A DNA stretch of 64,000 nt from Sclerotinia nivalis (lineage: Eukaryota; Ascomycota; Leotiomycetes; Helotiales; Sclerotiniaceae): assembly GCA_029531795.1 (NCBI GenBank), contig JAPEIS010000014.1, positions 1,736,001 to 1,800,000 of the forward strand, given 5' to 3'. Shown piece by piece: positions 34,201 to 47,972 of the stretch (position 1 is its first letter; each line of letters starts with the position of its first letter). Under the pieces are notes generated by a model. It saw only the letters and a program-made list of their open reading frames with translations. It searched no databases and was not told the DNA's origin. Made by a program: the position numbers and the translations under genes.

Positions 34201-35326
34201 TTCCGAGGTAGTTACTAGTGTTGTAGTGTAGTCCGGATGCTCTTCCTTGTAAAGTACAGAGTAAGAGAAACAGACATGCATAGCAGCATAGGTTAGAGGG
34301 GAATATCGAGTAGGTGAGGAGTACTGTACTGGTACGATTAAGTCGTGTATCTAGCTTGTAGTTGTAGGTTCTATCATCTATGGCTCCACATTCTTTTTCA
34401 ATTCCATTGCCCCGGGGAAAATTTGTTGATGAATTAAAAAAATAAATATTGGGTCACATCAAAACACAGACACAGACACAAACACAACTATCTATCTATT
34501 CATTCCCATCCATTCCCCATCCATTCCCATCCACTCCCATCCACTCCCACGGGTCTAATTCACACACCCTCTTGGATTTCCGACTTCTCGAACTCAGGAC
34601 TTCTTAATCTCCATCTTTTCAATCTTCTGACTTGTTCTTTACTCCGTCTTAAATCACCAAAATCCACTCGTCAAGTTTATCTACCAGCAGGACCTGATTT
34701 TAGCCACTCAGACCTCAAGAACAAGCACCCCGATAACCCCCTTCACCGTCGTATCCCGTCACATACATCACTCCGCCCTCTTGTCAAACACTACTATCAG
34801 TTGAATGCAATATCCCAACATCGAACTATCGAACTATCCAATTATTGTAAGTCTTACATAGTCCCCGAAATTCTGCAAAGTTTTTTCTAGTCATCCTTCA
34901 CGTGAGAGTATCGAATGAGGAAACGCTGGGTATAGCAATATCTGATTGGTTCTGTAAAGAAAAAGTTCGCAGCGCACCCAGAACTCCCAACCACGCATCC
35001 AAGTCTTCATTATCCATACATTTCTCCCATTGCGCGTTCAACCTAGCTATACACATAACTACGTGGTCCATTGGAAAACGCATAACTTTCGAAACGTCCA
35101 CGTATGATTCCAAGTTGTGAACAAGTTACTTGTGCAGTTTCCTCACTTCGGTATCGCTACATCAATTTATCAGAAAAGAAAAGAGAAGAATTACCTTCAT
35201 ATTATGTTGTCAATTGCACTATAGACTCGCACCCGTTTTGATTGAAGTACAATATCGACACGATACAAGTCGCTACATCGACCTGCCTCCAAAATCTCAA
35301 CTTTTACTTACTCGCTGTCTCCCAAA
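31289..35326. other. Long intergenic region, no gene supported
   Basis: 4 kb without a convincing gene. ORFs such as 33426-33833 (-) and 32277-32615 (-) lack domains and overlap ORFs on the other strand. A short tandem cattcccatcc/cactcccatcc array lies at 34498-34550, and three copies of gtcagaaaa occur at 33718-33738. The last part (34560-35326) is pyrimidine-rich and probably the long leader and promoter of the gene at 35327. Confidence 0.4.
34498..34552 (+). repeat. Short pyrimidine-rich tandem repeat (cccatccatt/cccatccact)
   Basis: About five 10-11-bp units of ccatccattcc / ccatccactcc. It lies in the leader or promoter of the downstream gene and is probably a simple CT-rich promoter tract. 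Confidence 0.7.
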
Positions 35327-37154
35327 ATGCCAACGGGATTAGCTGAGTTTCGCCTTCCTGGCCATATCGCGGAGAGAAAAGCTAGAGAGAGCTTGCCAGA
35401 ATTAGATATGGATCTTTCGTGCTCAATTCATACACAAAACTCATCGGCATCTGAGCTACCATCACCAGTTACACCAACTTTCTCTACACGAGGCCATATG
35501 AGGCATCCAAGCTCAGCTTCTTCGATCGAATCACAGTATCTTTATGAAAGTCCTTCCTCGCCGACATTCGCAAGCAACAAATCCGGCAAGCGATCACTGC
35601 CTGATGTTCAAGAAGAACCTCGTTGCGAACGGGAGAATGACTTCATGTTTGAGGAGGATGATGACGATGTTCCAGATTGCGATGAACTCTACAATTGCTT
35701 GTGTAAGTCTTAAATTACGTCCAGACCTTCATACTTTAATGACCTAAAAACCTCCATGCCTTCATACATTTATTTATTGTTTATTTCTTGGATGACTACG
35801 CGGGGTAATGATTATCGCGAAACGTACATCCACTGGGGCAAAAGCGATAGGCTAATCCTTGCTCTCGTGATATATAGGCGACGATCTGTATTGCTTGCAT
35901 AGAGATCCATCTATGGCCCAAAGCTCACTCCATTTATCTACCAATCAAGACTCTTATTATGATCTTTCCGATGGATTCTTGAGTGATGGAGAGTTTTCAT
36001 TAAATCAGAGATACAAGAAGAGGAGAGGAAACGAATCGCCACTCAATGGACTCACATCTCGATTCAATACCAAGTTTCCTTCCTTCGCCCGCAAATGGAG
36101 TTCCCGAAAAGCCACGGGCTCATCAGCAGCATCTATATCATCTGATACACAACGAGATTATGCAACTTCAAGGGCCCCTTCTAGTAGATCATCATCGAGA
36201 TCGAACTCCGCTCGCAGACCTCTGGACGATACTTCTGATCTCCATTTACCACCTACTCCAACCAGAAGCGTCTTTGGTAGCCGCGATAATAGCTCTACAA
36301 CATCCTTCCTCGATATCGAAAAGGCAAAAGGCAGTACATCGGAATTCGAAGAAGGATTGGCCGGCACGCCATTACTTCCACCTCTCATGACTGATGTCTT
36401 AGCCAAGGAGCAGTTCAAAATGCAATCGCCATTACAGTCACCATCTGTCGCTGACACGAGTGATTCGATGTCTGGCACCAACACGCCCATTGATTTCATA
36501 ATTACACAACAATTACCTGGAATGCCCTCACCGCCACTTAGTACTAAGCCATCTATTTCATCCTTTCATAGATCTACAATTAGATCAAATTACATAGTTC
36601 CCTCTTCAGAGATTCCTGCCATTCTGATCGCTGAGGAAAACGACGAGTGGGCAAACAAGCTTGGCCATGCTAACTTTGTCATTCACCCTGAGCCTTATGT
36701 CCCTGAGAATTTCGACCTCGAAGCTTGCCGGCAACTACGAGCTGATTGGGATCTCGCGCGTTGTAACTATACCAAGCATGTTGTTCGCACAGGTGAACAC
36801 TATGGAGTCACTTCAAAAACTTATAAGTTGACGGAGGAAAAATGGGCTCAAATAGATCTCAAGTGGATGAAAAACAATGAACTCACAATTGCTACTACAG
36901 CTCAGAGCTCCACAGATGCCTTTGCCACACTGAAACACAACACGCTTGGCAATGCTTCTTCAAGCAACGTTATGACCAAAATCCCATCGCTAAACGACCC
37001 TCGCAGCGAAGGAAAATTTCCCCAGCTTGGGGACGAAGATATCGTTGGACCAATGGTTCAAGCTGCGGCGCAACTTCGACGAAACCCCAGCAAAAAAGCC
37101 AAGCTTTTCCGATTCCTCACAGAAAAATTCCCTGTGGCATTAGGGAAAGCTTGA
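35327..37154 (+). CDS. Conserved filamentous-fungal protein of unknown function, 550 aa
   Basis: Two exons, 35327-35702 and 35878-37154. The intron has GTAAGT and a TATATAG acceptor, the phase (1) joins a cysteine codon, and the total is 551 codons. The N-terminal two-thirds is Ser/Thr/Pro-rich with many S-P and T-P sites and looks disordered. It includes an acidic patch (FEEDDDDVPDCDELYN) across the splice site. The C-terminal part (about 389-550) looks folded: HANFVIHPEPYVPENFDLEA, RADWDLARCNYTKHVVRTGE, and a helical segment with EEKWAQIDLKWMKNN. I recall similar C-terminal blocks in other ascomycete proteins of unknown role (often annotated only by Pro/Ser content), but no function. The start follows CCCAAAATG, a good context. 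Confidence 0.8.
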
Positions 37155-40100
37155 ATATCATCGAAGTCGAGCATCTTAAGAAGCTCCCGGCCCTCATGAG
37201 CCACCATTTTTATTCTTGTTTTTACTTCTGGTCGGTTGATGGTTGTACCGTCCCACCGCATCTTTTTAACGACTTTACGAACGAAACGAATTTTTACTAT
37301 ACCCCAACGCTCCTTAACAGGCAACTATCCTTGAAGAATACCAACTTGAGATTCGGGATCTGCACTGTCCTTTAAGCATTGTTGTCATTCTTGTGTATTG
37401 TTTACTATTTTATTTGAAAATATTCATAATCATACTATGCGTTCTTTCCTTTCATGTGTACTTACTTTGTTGTTTCCGTTTTCGTGTGCCGCAATGGAGC
37501 TGGAGCGCAAAAATATCATGGGGCTGGGATATGGATCGGGGCCTGGTCTAAATTGGCTTGGGTTTAGCTCGGCTTGGAAAGGAAGATGGATAGGAGCTTG
37601 GTTTATGGGATCGGATGGGACCAGGCAAGGAAAGGGGTAAAAGTCCCTTAGGTGGGCGCATAATGGGACAATAGACACCTGTGCGCATTTTTTCTTGTAA
37701 TATACCGGTAGCAGCGGAGGATGGAGGATGGAGGATGATATACCAAAAGGGAGGAATGAGTTGATATAGAAAGGTGGTGGATGAGGAGTGTGAACATAAG
37801 GGCGATCTTATAGAATAGAGGGGGAGGAGCGATGGAAATGGACAAGCGGTGAAACTAAATGAGAGGAATATTCTGTATCGCGCGCACACAACGCAATCAC
37901 GACTATCCTTAAAATCATTTCCAACGAAAATTTCAATGTGGAAAAGCGCAAAGGAAAAGGAAGCGAACATATGGATCCTTTATGGTTAGTCAGTCAACAG
38001 CTTAAATGAACGAGGTGGAAACCAGCACGGCGAGGGAGGATTTATTGAATACTAGTTCTAGATACCCTACCGTTGAAAAAATGGAAAAAAAAAACATTTT
38101 ATCAAAACCATCCATTCACTACTTTTTAAGTGTGATATGACTGTGATAGATGCGAGATATACCGTTTAGTAACCTTGATCTCACAGCACGATCTAATCTA
38201 GATTTCTAACATGAGAATTTATATTCTATTTGCGATTTGATTTTTGATACTTGATTGATATGACTTGTGTGCACCGACGATGCTTTTGTAATTTTCATCA
38301 AGTTTGAAAGGCAAGCACTCAGTGTACAACATACATCAACAATACTCGGATCCAATCAATACAAGGCGAATGTATCTAGGAAATTTCTTGATTCTCACAT
38401 TGTACGCAGTAACTTAATCGATATATCTATTGGTGCGGATATTCTGATTCTGAAAGGCAACCGGATTTTGACCGAACTTCCACAGGGAGATGCTCCCAAT
38501 ATGTTGCAGATTCAACATGTTTTCCCGCCTACATTTTCAAGCACTCAACGAGATGCTCGCAGCTCTTTTAGGTTTTCACGAACTCTCATGGATGCATTCT
38601 TTTTAGGGCAATGCAATATGGAGGGTAGCTGGACATGCAAGGAGTGCGTGGCCATCGCTAAAAAGTGTACCTGCAGTCTGGGCACAAAAGCCGAAACGTG
38701 CCAATACAATTATAGCTAGTATGCTCTACCGAGTAGACAACTAGATAGCCTCGACACAACTTAATTAAGTCGATTATCTTTTCCTCTGTCCTGTTGAGGT
38801 GATCGACGCTGCATTGGGTCTGGATCTACGCGGCGTATGCATATTGTGTGTATGTACTTACCAGGTATCTATGACGCTGTCGCTGTAATCGGTGCGTCTG
38901 TCTCTCCATACTCTCCAAAACCTTTCTAATCTCACCACCTGAACTTACCTGCAGATAAGAAATGTAGGAGAGAGAAAGGAAGAGTCCTTCCTAGAGCAAG
39001 GCCTACGGTATTCTCATCGAATCGGTCAGCATGAGCCCTGATCAGGTGAGAGTGCGCGAATGAGCCAATGCGTACAGTGTACAGCTGGTATTGTGCGTTG
39101 CCACATGACTTATCGCAACTTGTAGATCTGGGGTTGGACTGATTGAAAGGCCCGAGCACACTTTCCTAAACGTTTTTATGTACCCACGCTCCTATCGTCC
39201 ATATATGAGAAAGCCTTTGTCATCGCTGTAAGGCTTCACGACTTGTATGAGTTGTACGAAGGAAATGAAATGTCGTGATGTTTCAAGATAGCCATCTTTC
39301 TATGTGCATCTCCCATACTCGTACCATCATCAATATAGTAAATGTGTTCTGAAACGTTGGGCCTCTTCACACGAGATTTGGTATACTCATGTACTGTGAA
39401 GTATTCGAAATTTGCATACCATGTGTATACAGACCTCATGTACTTGACCCCATTGGCTTGCAGGTAGGAAGAAACATGCATACATACACTTGGGCATTCG
39501 GGGACGTTAATCTTGCTGCTGTGGTGTACACTGTGAGTTTATGTTCGAGTTTGACGATGATGGCGCTTTCGGGGTCTTGAATTGGTGGACGTGATACTGC
39601 AGTTTGCCAGCTTTCCATTCTGAGAACCCAGTGAGTGAGGGTAATTGATTTCCCGTGCCTATTTCTAGTATTTGAGGAAGACGCACGGCATGTGTGTGGT
39701 GGGCGTTGTAGTGTAGTGTTGTAAATGCTGTGATAGTTTTTGATAGAGAATAAATTTGAATATCAAATTGAATTGGCAAGTGACTTCTTGCATGGGTAGT
39801 TCTCGAGGTCTTTCGTCCGATAGATAGTATTTATTATACGAATAGGTAGATAAATTCTTAAAAGTCGCATGACTTGAATTCAAGTACTGTACTTGTACTG
39901 TATTGTACAATACATTTAGGTTACACTTTTACCCATAAATTGTTATTTTTCTTTTTCATCATTCAATTTCTAATATTGCGTCTGCGTCTGCGTCTGCGGT
40001 GTGCTGTATATTGTTTAAAAATTTCTGTGTATTGACAAAGCATAAGTTTCTCAAGAGATCAAAAGTCCTCGTCTCACCCGCATGTCCGAATCCATAATCT

Positions 40101-42517
40101 ACAGCATGAGCATGAATATTCGGAGATATAAGTTCATGTCACTTCTTGGCTTGCCTCAATTCGACTTTACAAACGATCCCGTTCAAATGTTCCGAACCAA
40201 GCCCAAAGGCACGGAAAAGCATCCGACACACTAATACGACACTGAGGCTTTTTCTTTCCTTTGCCTCTATTCAGCTCCTTTATTTTACCCGGGAACATCT
40301 TTCTTTTATTGTATCGTATAATCGCGGATTGGAATCATACGATATAATACACTTTTCAATCGAGGTGCAAACTTTTGATATGCAAGAGACAAGAACTGGG
40401 ACCACGAAAGCTGTGTAAGTTTATGCAGGTACAGAGGTCTAGACTTGAAGTTGTACGGAATCCTAGTGTTAATTGTTCATGCTTGTGCTACCAATATATG
40501 AGATTATGAACATGTAGGAACGGCAAGCAGATCCCCCAACCATGCCAATGTGGCAAAGTTTTGCAATTGGAACGTGGAGAAGCCTTTTCAGGTTTATTGT
40601 TACATTATTATTCTTTTCACGCATCAAGCCCGACTTCTCCTGGTCCAAACCATGGGTGAAGGAAAGACAAAAACAGTATTAACACCGAAAGAAACATCCA
40701 TCATCCCAACAACTGCTTCTTGTTCCCAAACCTGCCTCTCAACGACGTCGTTCTCGATGTGTATCGGAGTTTTTTTTGGGGGGGGGGAAAGACCCATACA
40801 TAATGTCTCGGTACTAGATCCCGATAGCAAGGTCTTCCGGTTCACGTCCGAATCCAACGACATATTCGAGTACTGCTGGTTAATATGCACAAAATCCCTT
40901 GTTCAGTATGGCTCCCTGTTCGGACTTTGTTTCATTCACAGACGGAATCGGCCGGTGGAGTCCTGACTTTGCCGCTCGCCAGGATGATAGTATTTTAAAA
41001 AAAAATTCACTCTAAGGGGTGGAGTATTTCAAAAGCTAGAATGAGTGAAATTTTTTTCATATTTTCTTTCCTTTGGCCTTAGGATGGACCCCGTTCGAGA
41101 TCTCAACTTTCCAGGGGTTTAGCTGCATGATGGCGTAGGGAAAAGATTTTTCATATTGATGGGTTTGGGAACGAGTGGGGATGGTGGGGGATGGAGTGAA
41201 TTGATGTGTCATGGACAAACAGGCCTTTATTTGGAGATATACTACGTAATCGTTGATACCACTAAATGGATGTGAAAATCATGAGGGCGACGGACGATGA
41301 GTCAACATCGACACTTGATAACTCTTGAATACGGTACGTGCATGGAAGGGCAGACAAGAAGAGGGGGTTACTGCTGGAATGATGTAGTAGCGAATTGGTG
41401 AATGGCATCAAGGCGAGTGCACCGAATTAGGTAAACAAGGCGAGCGCCGCTATTCATTTGTTCCTGGTGCTTTCAAGGTACAGGTAGGTTGAGGACAAAT
41501 GTCCCGATAATCGTTCAGTTCCAATCTATATACAGATGTCGCAACGTCTACTCTCGCCGGAGTAGGGTGTGCACAGAATTCTCTGCATATGATTTAGACA
41601 TTGAAAAAACACGATCTTGCTAGTGAGAAACATGCAGTTGCATGATATGGATGTCCTCCGAAATGCGAACATGCTTTCATACCATCAGTACTTAATATCA
41701 GGATCCCAGCATGAGCTTCACATCAATGGTTGAACCTACCAAGGAGACCTAATATCATTGCAAAATTCAAGTAGAGTCTACACATGAAGTAAACATGATC
41801 ACTATGAGAAGGTATGGATTTTAGTAGTTGGCGTGAGAAGTACTAGGGGCATATACTACAATGTATCTTCCAGATCAATCTCCAGAACATAACAATCTGA
41901 TTGGGACAATAGCAGTCTTCGAATCATATGTTTCCCATACACGAAACATCTACCCAAATGGAGTTGCCTTCCAAGCAGCGAAGAAATATTTCGCTCCTAT
42001 TTCAAAATGAGACAATCAACAACTAACAACCTCGGGATATAACAGTCAAATCTATTATCGGTTAATGCCCGAGAACCATTCGCAAAAACTCGCCATAACC
42101 AGGTACGTCTTATACACTCTAAGGCGAGAGTGATGAGGGATTGAGATCGAGCTTGTTGGGAGGACAAGACACAAATATGTATCACAAAGTATGCGAAGAG
42201 CTTGATGTTAACTAAAATTTACCCATGTAATACTGAGACATAACGCAACAATTTAATCAGATGAGATATCAGTATCCGTGAGTCCATGTTGACTTTGGGA
42301 GCCCCGGATGGTGCATGCGAATTTCGGATGGATGATGGTAACTCCACGATGGAAGAGAACAAAATAGCTTTGTGGAGTTCGACCTTTTATGCCATTCATA
42401 CAAGTGCTAACCAGCGCCCACGGATACTACATGCCCGAACCAAGCTTTGACAAGGCAAATCTACCAGAAATGCAACATGTATGTCCACACTCATAGCAAA
42501 GCTCAATCGTTTTATTC
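37155..42517. other. Long intergenic region, no gene supported
   Basis: 5.4 kb of roughly normal composition. The longest open stretches (38267-38719 +, 37548-37970 -, 40550-40966 +) have no ATG context, domain or intron pattern that persuades me. A (tctgcg)3 run is at 39979-39998 and a nine-base G tract near 40782-40790. Regulatory DNA or non-coding transcripts are possible but not visible. Confidence 0.4.
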
Positions 42518-44060
42518 CTACAACTCTTCCTCCTCCCCATCCTTCCCATTTTCATCATCATCATCCTCATCATCATCCTCATCATCCTCTCCGGCACCCC
42601 CACCTTCTCCGTTCTCATCATCATCCTCCTCACTATCACTCGTGCCACTCCCTTCACTCTCACCCTCACTTCCCGGATCATAGTCTTCTTCGTCTTCGTC
42701 TTCCTCGTCCATTGCTGCTTGTTCAGCTTCCTGCGCCGCCCTTTCCAACTCTCCCGCTTCCGCATTCCCGACTACGTTCCCATCTTCATCCTTCATCACA
42801 TTCACATTCAATCGCTTGGCCTTACGCTGTTCGGCCATACTCTTATCTTGTAATCCATGTCTTTGTACAAACTCATTTATGCCGGCGAAATCTTCTTGGT
42901 CTATCATCTGAAATTCCATTTCCTCGGTAGTGTCTTCGCCGCCTGGGACTGACACGTCGATGTCGAGTGAAAGATTGAAGGTACGTTGCAAGACGCTTGT
43001 GAAAGATAGCGCAGCGATGCGATTGTGTGGTAAAAACAATAATGGTTTTTTGTATCCCCATAGAATTCCAGTAGGCAGGAAAAACAGATATCCATCTTTA
43101 GATCCTCTGAATGCTCTGACATGCACCGCTTTCTCGCTTGGTCGATGGCTTTGCTTGACTGCGCTCGCAAATAGCTTAGGGTCAGATTCTGTGATCTTGA
43201 GGATATTACCGGCAGCCTTTAATCGGGTGGTAAGAGCCCAGTTGAAAAGAGTTTTGTAGTCATCGGAGACTGCTGAAGCTGCCGAACTATCTGTTCCACC
43301 AATAGTCCCCGCTTTTGGGGCGCCGTCTGTAATCGTAAAGACTAAAGGTTCAGGTATGGGTGATGCAGAGGCTGAAGGTTTGGACGGCGATATATTAGAG
43401 TTTTTGGGGAAGAGCATGTAATTGTATTGTTTTTGCGTTTTCTCTGGGACCGGAAGACAAAATACATATTCTACAGGTGAACTTAGTTAGCAAAAGTCTG
43501 GTGATCCAAGACCATGAGAAATACCAATGTCCTTCCAGGCATAGCTCATGCCAGATGCAGGCTCCTCAGAGGTCGGTAATCGTGCGTAGAGATGTGTTGA
43601 TGTGAAGCAAAGGGTATATTTCTTGCGCTGTGGTATCACCACAGAGATCTCTTTGATCTCAAGCAAAATTGGATCTTCCCCAGTGGCAGGCGCACTTCCG
43701 GCGGTGTTTGTGCTATTTGTGCCATTCGGGATACTTCGACTTGCGAGGCTCTCATCTATGCGGCGCTTCTTCGAAGTTGGTTCTGAGATTTGCTGAGATA
43801 TCGTCTCGCAGACGTGTAGGGAAATCTGATTGAAGAGCTCGATGTATTCTGGGCCAGCTTTATTTACGGGTTAGCCATGGGATTGAAGGTTACTTCTTCG
43901 AAAGTTGTGGGCGCAATGTTGTTTATCTAGATATTTCTTTTTTTCTTGCAAGGCTGAGAGATATGCACTTACCCTGCGATGCTGCTGCTATGGCATTCTG
44001 TATATCTGGACGAGATTGAAAAGCCTTTTGTAGACTAGCTTGATCCAATTCAATACCCAT
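42518..44060 (-). CDS. RTT106: Histone H3-H4 chaperone Rtt106, 457 aa
   Basis: Rtt106 binds H3-H4 (preferring H3 acetylated at K56) and deposits it during replication-coupled nucleosome assembly and in silencing. Three exons on the minus strand: 44060-43973, 43857-43525, 43470-42518. Donors are GTAAGT and GTATTT, and all phases are 1, totalling 458 codons. The N-terminal part (1-60) matches the dimerisation region ([19 protein letters not shown]). A tandem PH-like fold follows, with the diagnostic [20 protein letters not shown] near residues 276-295 and [13 protein letters not shown] after it. The last 70 residues are strongly acidic (Asp/Glu), encoded by a TCATCATCC-type repeat on the plus strand, which creates long shadow ORFs at 42447-42930. 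Length agrees with the yeast protein (455 aa). The C-terminal acidic run may vary between strains. Confidence 0.93.
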
Positions 44061-44624
44061 ACTGGAATCGTGAGTATGATAATACGATGTTGATATTCTT
44101 ACTTTACGAGGCAACGCGAATCTTTCAATGTATGGAGAACGCTCTCGGGTGACAGACGAAGCCTTGTGATGATGTCAGGCAATCATGGGTTGTGATGTGA
44201 GGTACAGGAGAATCCGATTATCAATAAGAGAACAAAACAACTAATATCAATTGTACATATCCAGTCATAGAGTCTATTGGCTGAAGTTTATGTATTTTGT
44301 GGTTTGCTCTTGTCACTCATTTCTTGCTGATACTAACCGCCATGATTGTATAAAACTTCAGACGAGCCGATAAATCTGTCAATCAATCACATAGGAGCCG
44401 TGCAGAGAGGAGTTTAGATGTCGTATATTAGTTTCAAGGCCGATAAAAGGACCTTGACAAAATGGCCTCCCTCCCCATCACTTCCATGATGATAATGGTT
44501 CTAAAAACATTCCGCAGTTACAAAGGACAAGGGAAGTGTAGAGATATAGAAGCCAGATGCCATGGGAAGAACGCCAAAACTCCGCCATGGATATAACACA
44601 TTGAACCGTCCCAAAGAAAATAGA
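44061..44624. other. Intergenic region between RTT106 and PEP12
   Basis: 564 bp holding the RTT106 promoter and the PEP12 3' end, both on the minus strand. No further gene seen. Confidence 0.5.
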
Positions 44625-45495
44625 TTAGCCTAGCGTGGCTGCCAATATGATGATAGTGAGGATGACGGCCAATATCAATAGTAGGCAACAAGCCTTTGAC
44701 CGAGCATTCTTTTGATATCTTGCGGCACTCCTCAATTCCAGATCTGCCCCTCTTGTATCCGAATGCACGTTCTCCACATTGTTGGCAATTGTATCGAGGG
44801 TCTCGCCTTGTTCGTTGACAATATGTGCCACGTCTCGGAATAATTCGTTCAATTCAGTGACACCTTGTTCGATATTCCGGATCTCGGCTTCACGTTCTAC
44901 AATCAACGAATCTTGAAAATCCACTTCGTCCTGCGAAGCCAACCTAAGCTGTTCTTGAGATTGTTGCTGCCCGAATTGATTTCCACCCCCAGCTCCTGGT
45001 GATTGCGCTTCTTCCATTGCCGTTCGTGCTGCTGTGGCAGAAGATCGCTGCTTCTCAAGTGCTCGGCGCTGCACATTTTGGAATTCGGTCAAGTTATTCT
45101 GGAACTCTCGCGCAAGCTTTGCTTGAGTATATTTTTGCGATGGCTATCATCAACTGTTAATACTCCATCTAAATTATCTAATACAGCTCATTACTTACAC
45201 TAACATCCTCCCATGATTGTATCTTCTTGACGCCATCGCCAACCTCCTTGAAGGTGTCCTTTGACTCTTCCAAAAGATCGTGCACTCTTTCCCGAACCCT
45301 CTCTGTATCTCTCTTCGTTCCCAATAAATTTATCTCATTTGAAAGTCTCGAGATATTTCCTGTCAATGAGAAGAGCTTCATCATAAGGTCTTGCGATAAC
45401 CGTTGGAATTCCGGATCGTCCGCATATTGAGGATCATCCTCTCTGCGCATGGTTGTCGGTTGCGACTCCAGCGATGATAACTGATCGAAGGACAT
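44625..45495 (-). CDS. PEP12: Pep12-type endosomal/vacuolar syntaxin (Qa-SNARE), 271 aa
   Basis: A Qa-SNARE that drives fusion of vesicles with the late endosome/vacuole. Two exons: 45495-45199 and 45143-44625. The donor is GTAAGT, the acceptor GATAG and phase is 0; 272 codons with stop. Domains: an N-terminal three-helix (Habc-like) region (about 25-135), a Gln-rich linker, a SNARE motif (about 172-240, with SLIVEREAEIRNIEQGVTEL and a zero-layer glutamine in VNEQGETLD), and a C-terminal membrane anchor (CCLLLILAVILTIIILAA, last 21 residues). Length and layout fit Pep12 (288 aa in yeast). The related vacuolar Vam3 cannot be excluded, but fungi of this group usually carry one such gene. It shares a 401-bp divergent promoter with NDC1. 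Confidence 0.88.
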
Positions 45496-45896
45496 GATTT
45501 ATTATTTGATGAAAAGAAAAAAACTTTTCGAATGTGAGTAAGTTTTATGTTTTAGCTACAAACGAAATTCGCTCGCAGCCTGTTTTGACTATAAACTTGT
45601 GTCAATGATCAATTGAATGATGTTCCATAACCTTATCTCGCTAGGGCCATTTGCTCTCTCTCAAGGGTCACCAGTGGTGGCTGAGCGGACCTTTCGCGTC
45701 TACCTACTTTAAATTTATTTTATCTAGAGATCGAATGTCAACAAAAGAGTTCAATATTGCTATCTTTATTTACTCGTCCGACAACGGCAATGACAACAAC
45801 AACAACATGAACAAGAACAAGTAACCTTCATAGATCTTTATTCTTCTTATTGATGTTAAGTCTTTTAAGGCGCAACTTCTTCACAAATCTCCCACC
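45496..45896. promoter_or_regulatory. Divergent promoter between PEP12 and NDC1
   Basis: 401 bp separate the two start codons, so control elements are shared or tightly packed. It contains a CAACAACAACAACATGAACAAG-like run near 45795-45820 on the NDC1 side. The NDC1 start has a strong context (ccaccATGcc). No TATA box can be singled out. Confidence 0.6.
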
Positions 45897-47972
45897 ATGC
45901 CGCCTGCAGTACGGATTCGTCCTTATAAGGACTTTTTGACTCCAGCCTTACACAGAAGATTTGCATTGGCAACAGCTGTATTGGCAGCAGTATGCTACAT
46001 CGAAGCGGTATGGATTGGGGAATGGAATTCATGTATGTATCTTCGGCTTCACAAATCGAACATGCTAATCAAACCCTGCAGTCCTTTGGTCATGGTTTCC
46101 TCTGGGTAGGGCTGGCATCAGAACCGGCCTTTTCTTCATATGCGCATTTATGATATTCATCCTTCGAGTAGCTCAACTACACGTCGGAATGCGGACCTCA
46201 ATCTCGACCTTCCACACATTTATACAATATGCGCCCAAATTTCAGACGGTTCAGACAGCACTTTGGTATCTCTTTTCGGCATGGTTTTTCAGCGAGATAT
46301 ACATATGGTCAGTCCCTGAGAGCGCAGGTCTCAATCGCATCAAGCTTGCAGCAAAAACCAGTCGACCAATATTGAACGAGAAACCTATTTATTTAACTAT
46401 GTTTCTTTTATTTAATGCTATTGTACAAGCCGGATTTCACCTTTTGTACGACTATGATCGCATCGATATTCCACTTACGAAGGCCGGACCAGAAGTTTCA
46501 TCCGAGCAACCTTCACATACAACTGTACTGCCAACAGTACAATTGAAAGCGAGGGCAATGCCTCTAGCTATAAGCTGTCTCAAGCGCGTTGCCATCATGG
46601 CGGTGGTATCTCCCTTTATCTATTCTATGAATATTAGCCTTCCTGTCCCTTTCATCTTACCGATTTACACGTTCAACATTAGAGAGAGTGTATGGGGTTT
46701 TACCCGTTCATTTGCAAAGATTTTCTGGAACCTACCAAAAGCCGCTACTCCCCCGAATGAGTTGCCTTTCCACTGGACCATGGTGCTTAGGACGATTATT
46801 GCCGGGCTCATGCTTACGTTATTGTGGGAATTTGGAAATCTCGCGTTCTCGGTTTATGTGGCGCAAGCGCCTTTGAAGAATGACAGACCAATTACCTATG
46901 AATCTCGAGATCCAAATGGAAGTTTGTTGACTGGATTAAAGGGTAAGAAGTTGCAAACAAGAGTAAGCACCCTCCCCCCAAGCTCCTCCTATGAGATTGT
47001 ATTAACACCGTTCAGGCTTTCGCATTTTGGGAACTTGTAGAAATTGCACAGCGGTACCAGGGAAGGCGGAAAGCCATCTTCGAAGACATTGATCGTGTGG
47101 GCGGTTCAGCTTGGTCTCAAATCCTTGCAGCATGCCTCGACACAATTAATGAGATCAATCAGCGTATCGAAGAATATGATCCAAAAAAACAACCATTGGT
47201 GATCAGTGTGTATGAGGAGCAGGAGACGCAGGACCCTGTATCATCACTCCCTCGTCTATTGACCGAATCCCTGAAGGAAGAACCAAAGGGTGGTCTTGTG
47301 AAAAAACCCGAACCAGCAGAGTCAAGAAGTAGGCGTTATCTGGAAGCGGTTGGCTCATTTGCAAAGAGTCAGGGGGAACTATCACCACCTGATAAGATAT
47401 CTCGTAGCCGCCAGTTGAAGGACGACAAGAAAAAGGCAGCGATTAAAGCCGCAGTGCCTACACAATTTCAACAGCCGGAGGGAATCCAGAAAATCTTACG
47501 TGAGCAGGCGATTGTAATTCTCAGGCTACCATTCGGAAAACCGTTCAGGCAGGAATATCGAAAAGAGATTGCGAGCGTAGTGTTAGGAACCCCCTATGGC
47601 GATCTAGGTATCATCATTGATGCTATCGACTCGATAACTAGGTTTGCTGTGTGCAGTCTTGTTGAAGACAAATATGGGAAGGTACAAAAGGACATCAAGG
47701 ATATCGTGGAGACATATACCAAGACGATTGTGGAAGTGCAGAAGTTTAGGAACAGATTGGGAGCACATTGGACCGATGTAGAAGGAAGGCAAGAGAGCCC
47801 CGAGGTGGATTTGCTCCTCGCTGTCCTGAAAAGCGGACTTGGAGAGATAGTTGGGGCCTTTGGGGATTATAGTGTAGAGTTGAAAATAAACCAAACTGCC
47901 TTGAGGGCAGCGAGAGAAGCCATGAATATGCCTCCTCCAAGACAGGAGGATATGGAGCAGAGGCGTCGTTGA
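45897..47972 (+). CDS. NDC1: Nuclear pore transmembrane nucleoporin Ndc1, 657 aa
   Basis: An integral pore-membrane protein that anchors the nuclear pore complex and, in fungi, the spindle pole body in the nuclear envelope. Three exons: 45897-46032, 46082-46962, 47016-47972. Donors GTATGT and GTAAGC, acceptors CAG; 658 codons, close to yeast Ndc1 (655). The N-terminus PYKDFLTPALHRRF is the conserved opening of the Ndc1/Nup family. Hydrophobic segments follow at about 24-40, 65-85, 113-130, 160-180, 220-240 and 295-315, so it has about six membrane spans. The C-terminal half (from about 340) is soluble and helical, starting AFWELVEIAQRYQGRRKAIFED. Introns are 49 and 53 nt. Confidence 0.92.

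Noticed and set aside
34498..34552. Short regularly repeated units, considered as a CRISPR-like array
   Set aside because: Units are contiguous without unique spacers, and the genome is fungal; it is a simple CT-rich tandem repeat.
38267..38719. 150-codon plus-strand ORF with Cys-rich end
   Set aside because: Starts at a non-ATG codon and shows no signal peptide or known cysteine pattern; too weak to call.
42447..42930. Ser/Pro- and His/Pro-rich ORFs on the plus strand
   Set aside because: Antisense shadows of the acidic tail of RTT106, whose exons and phases fit exactly.
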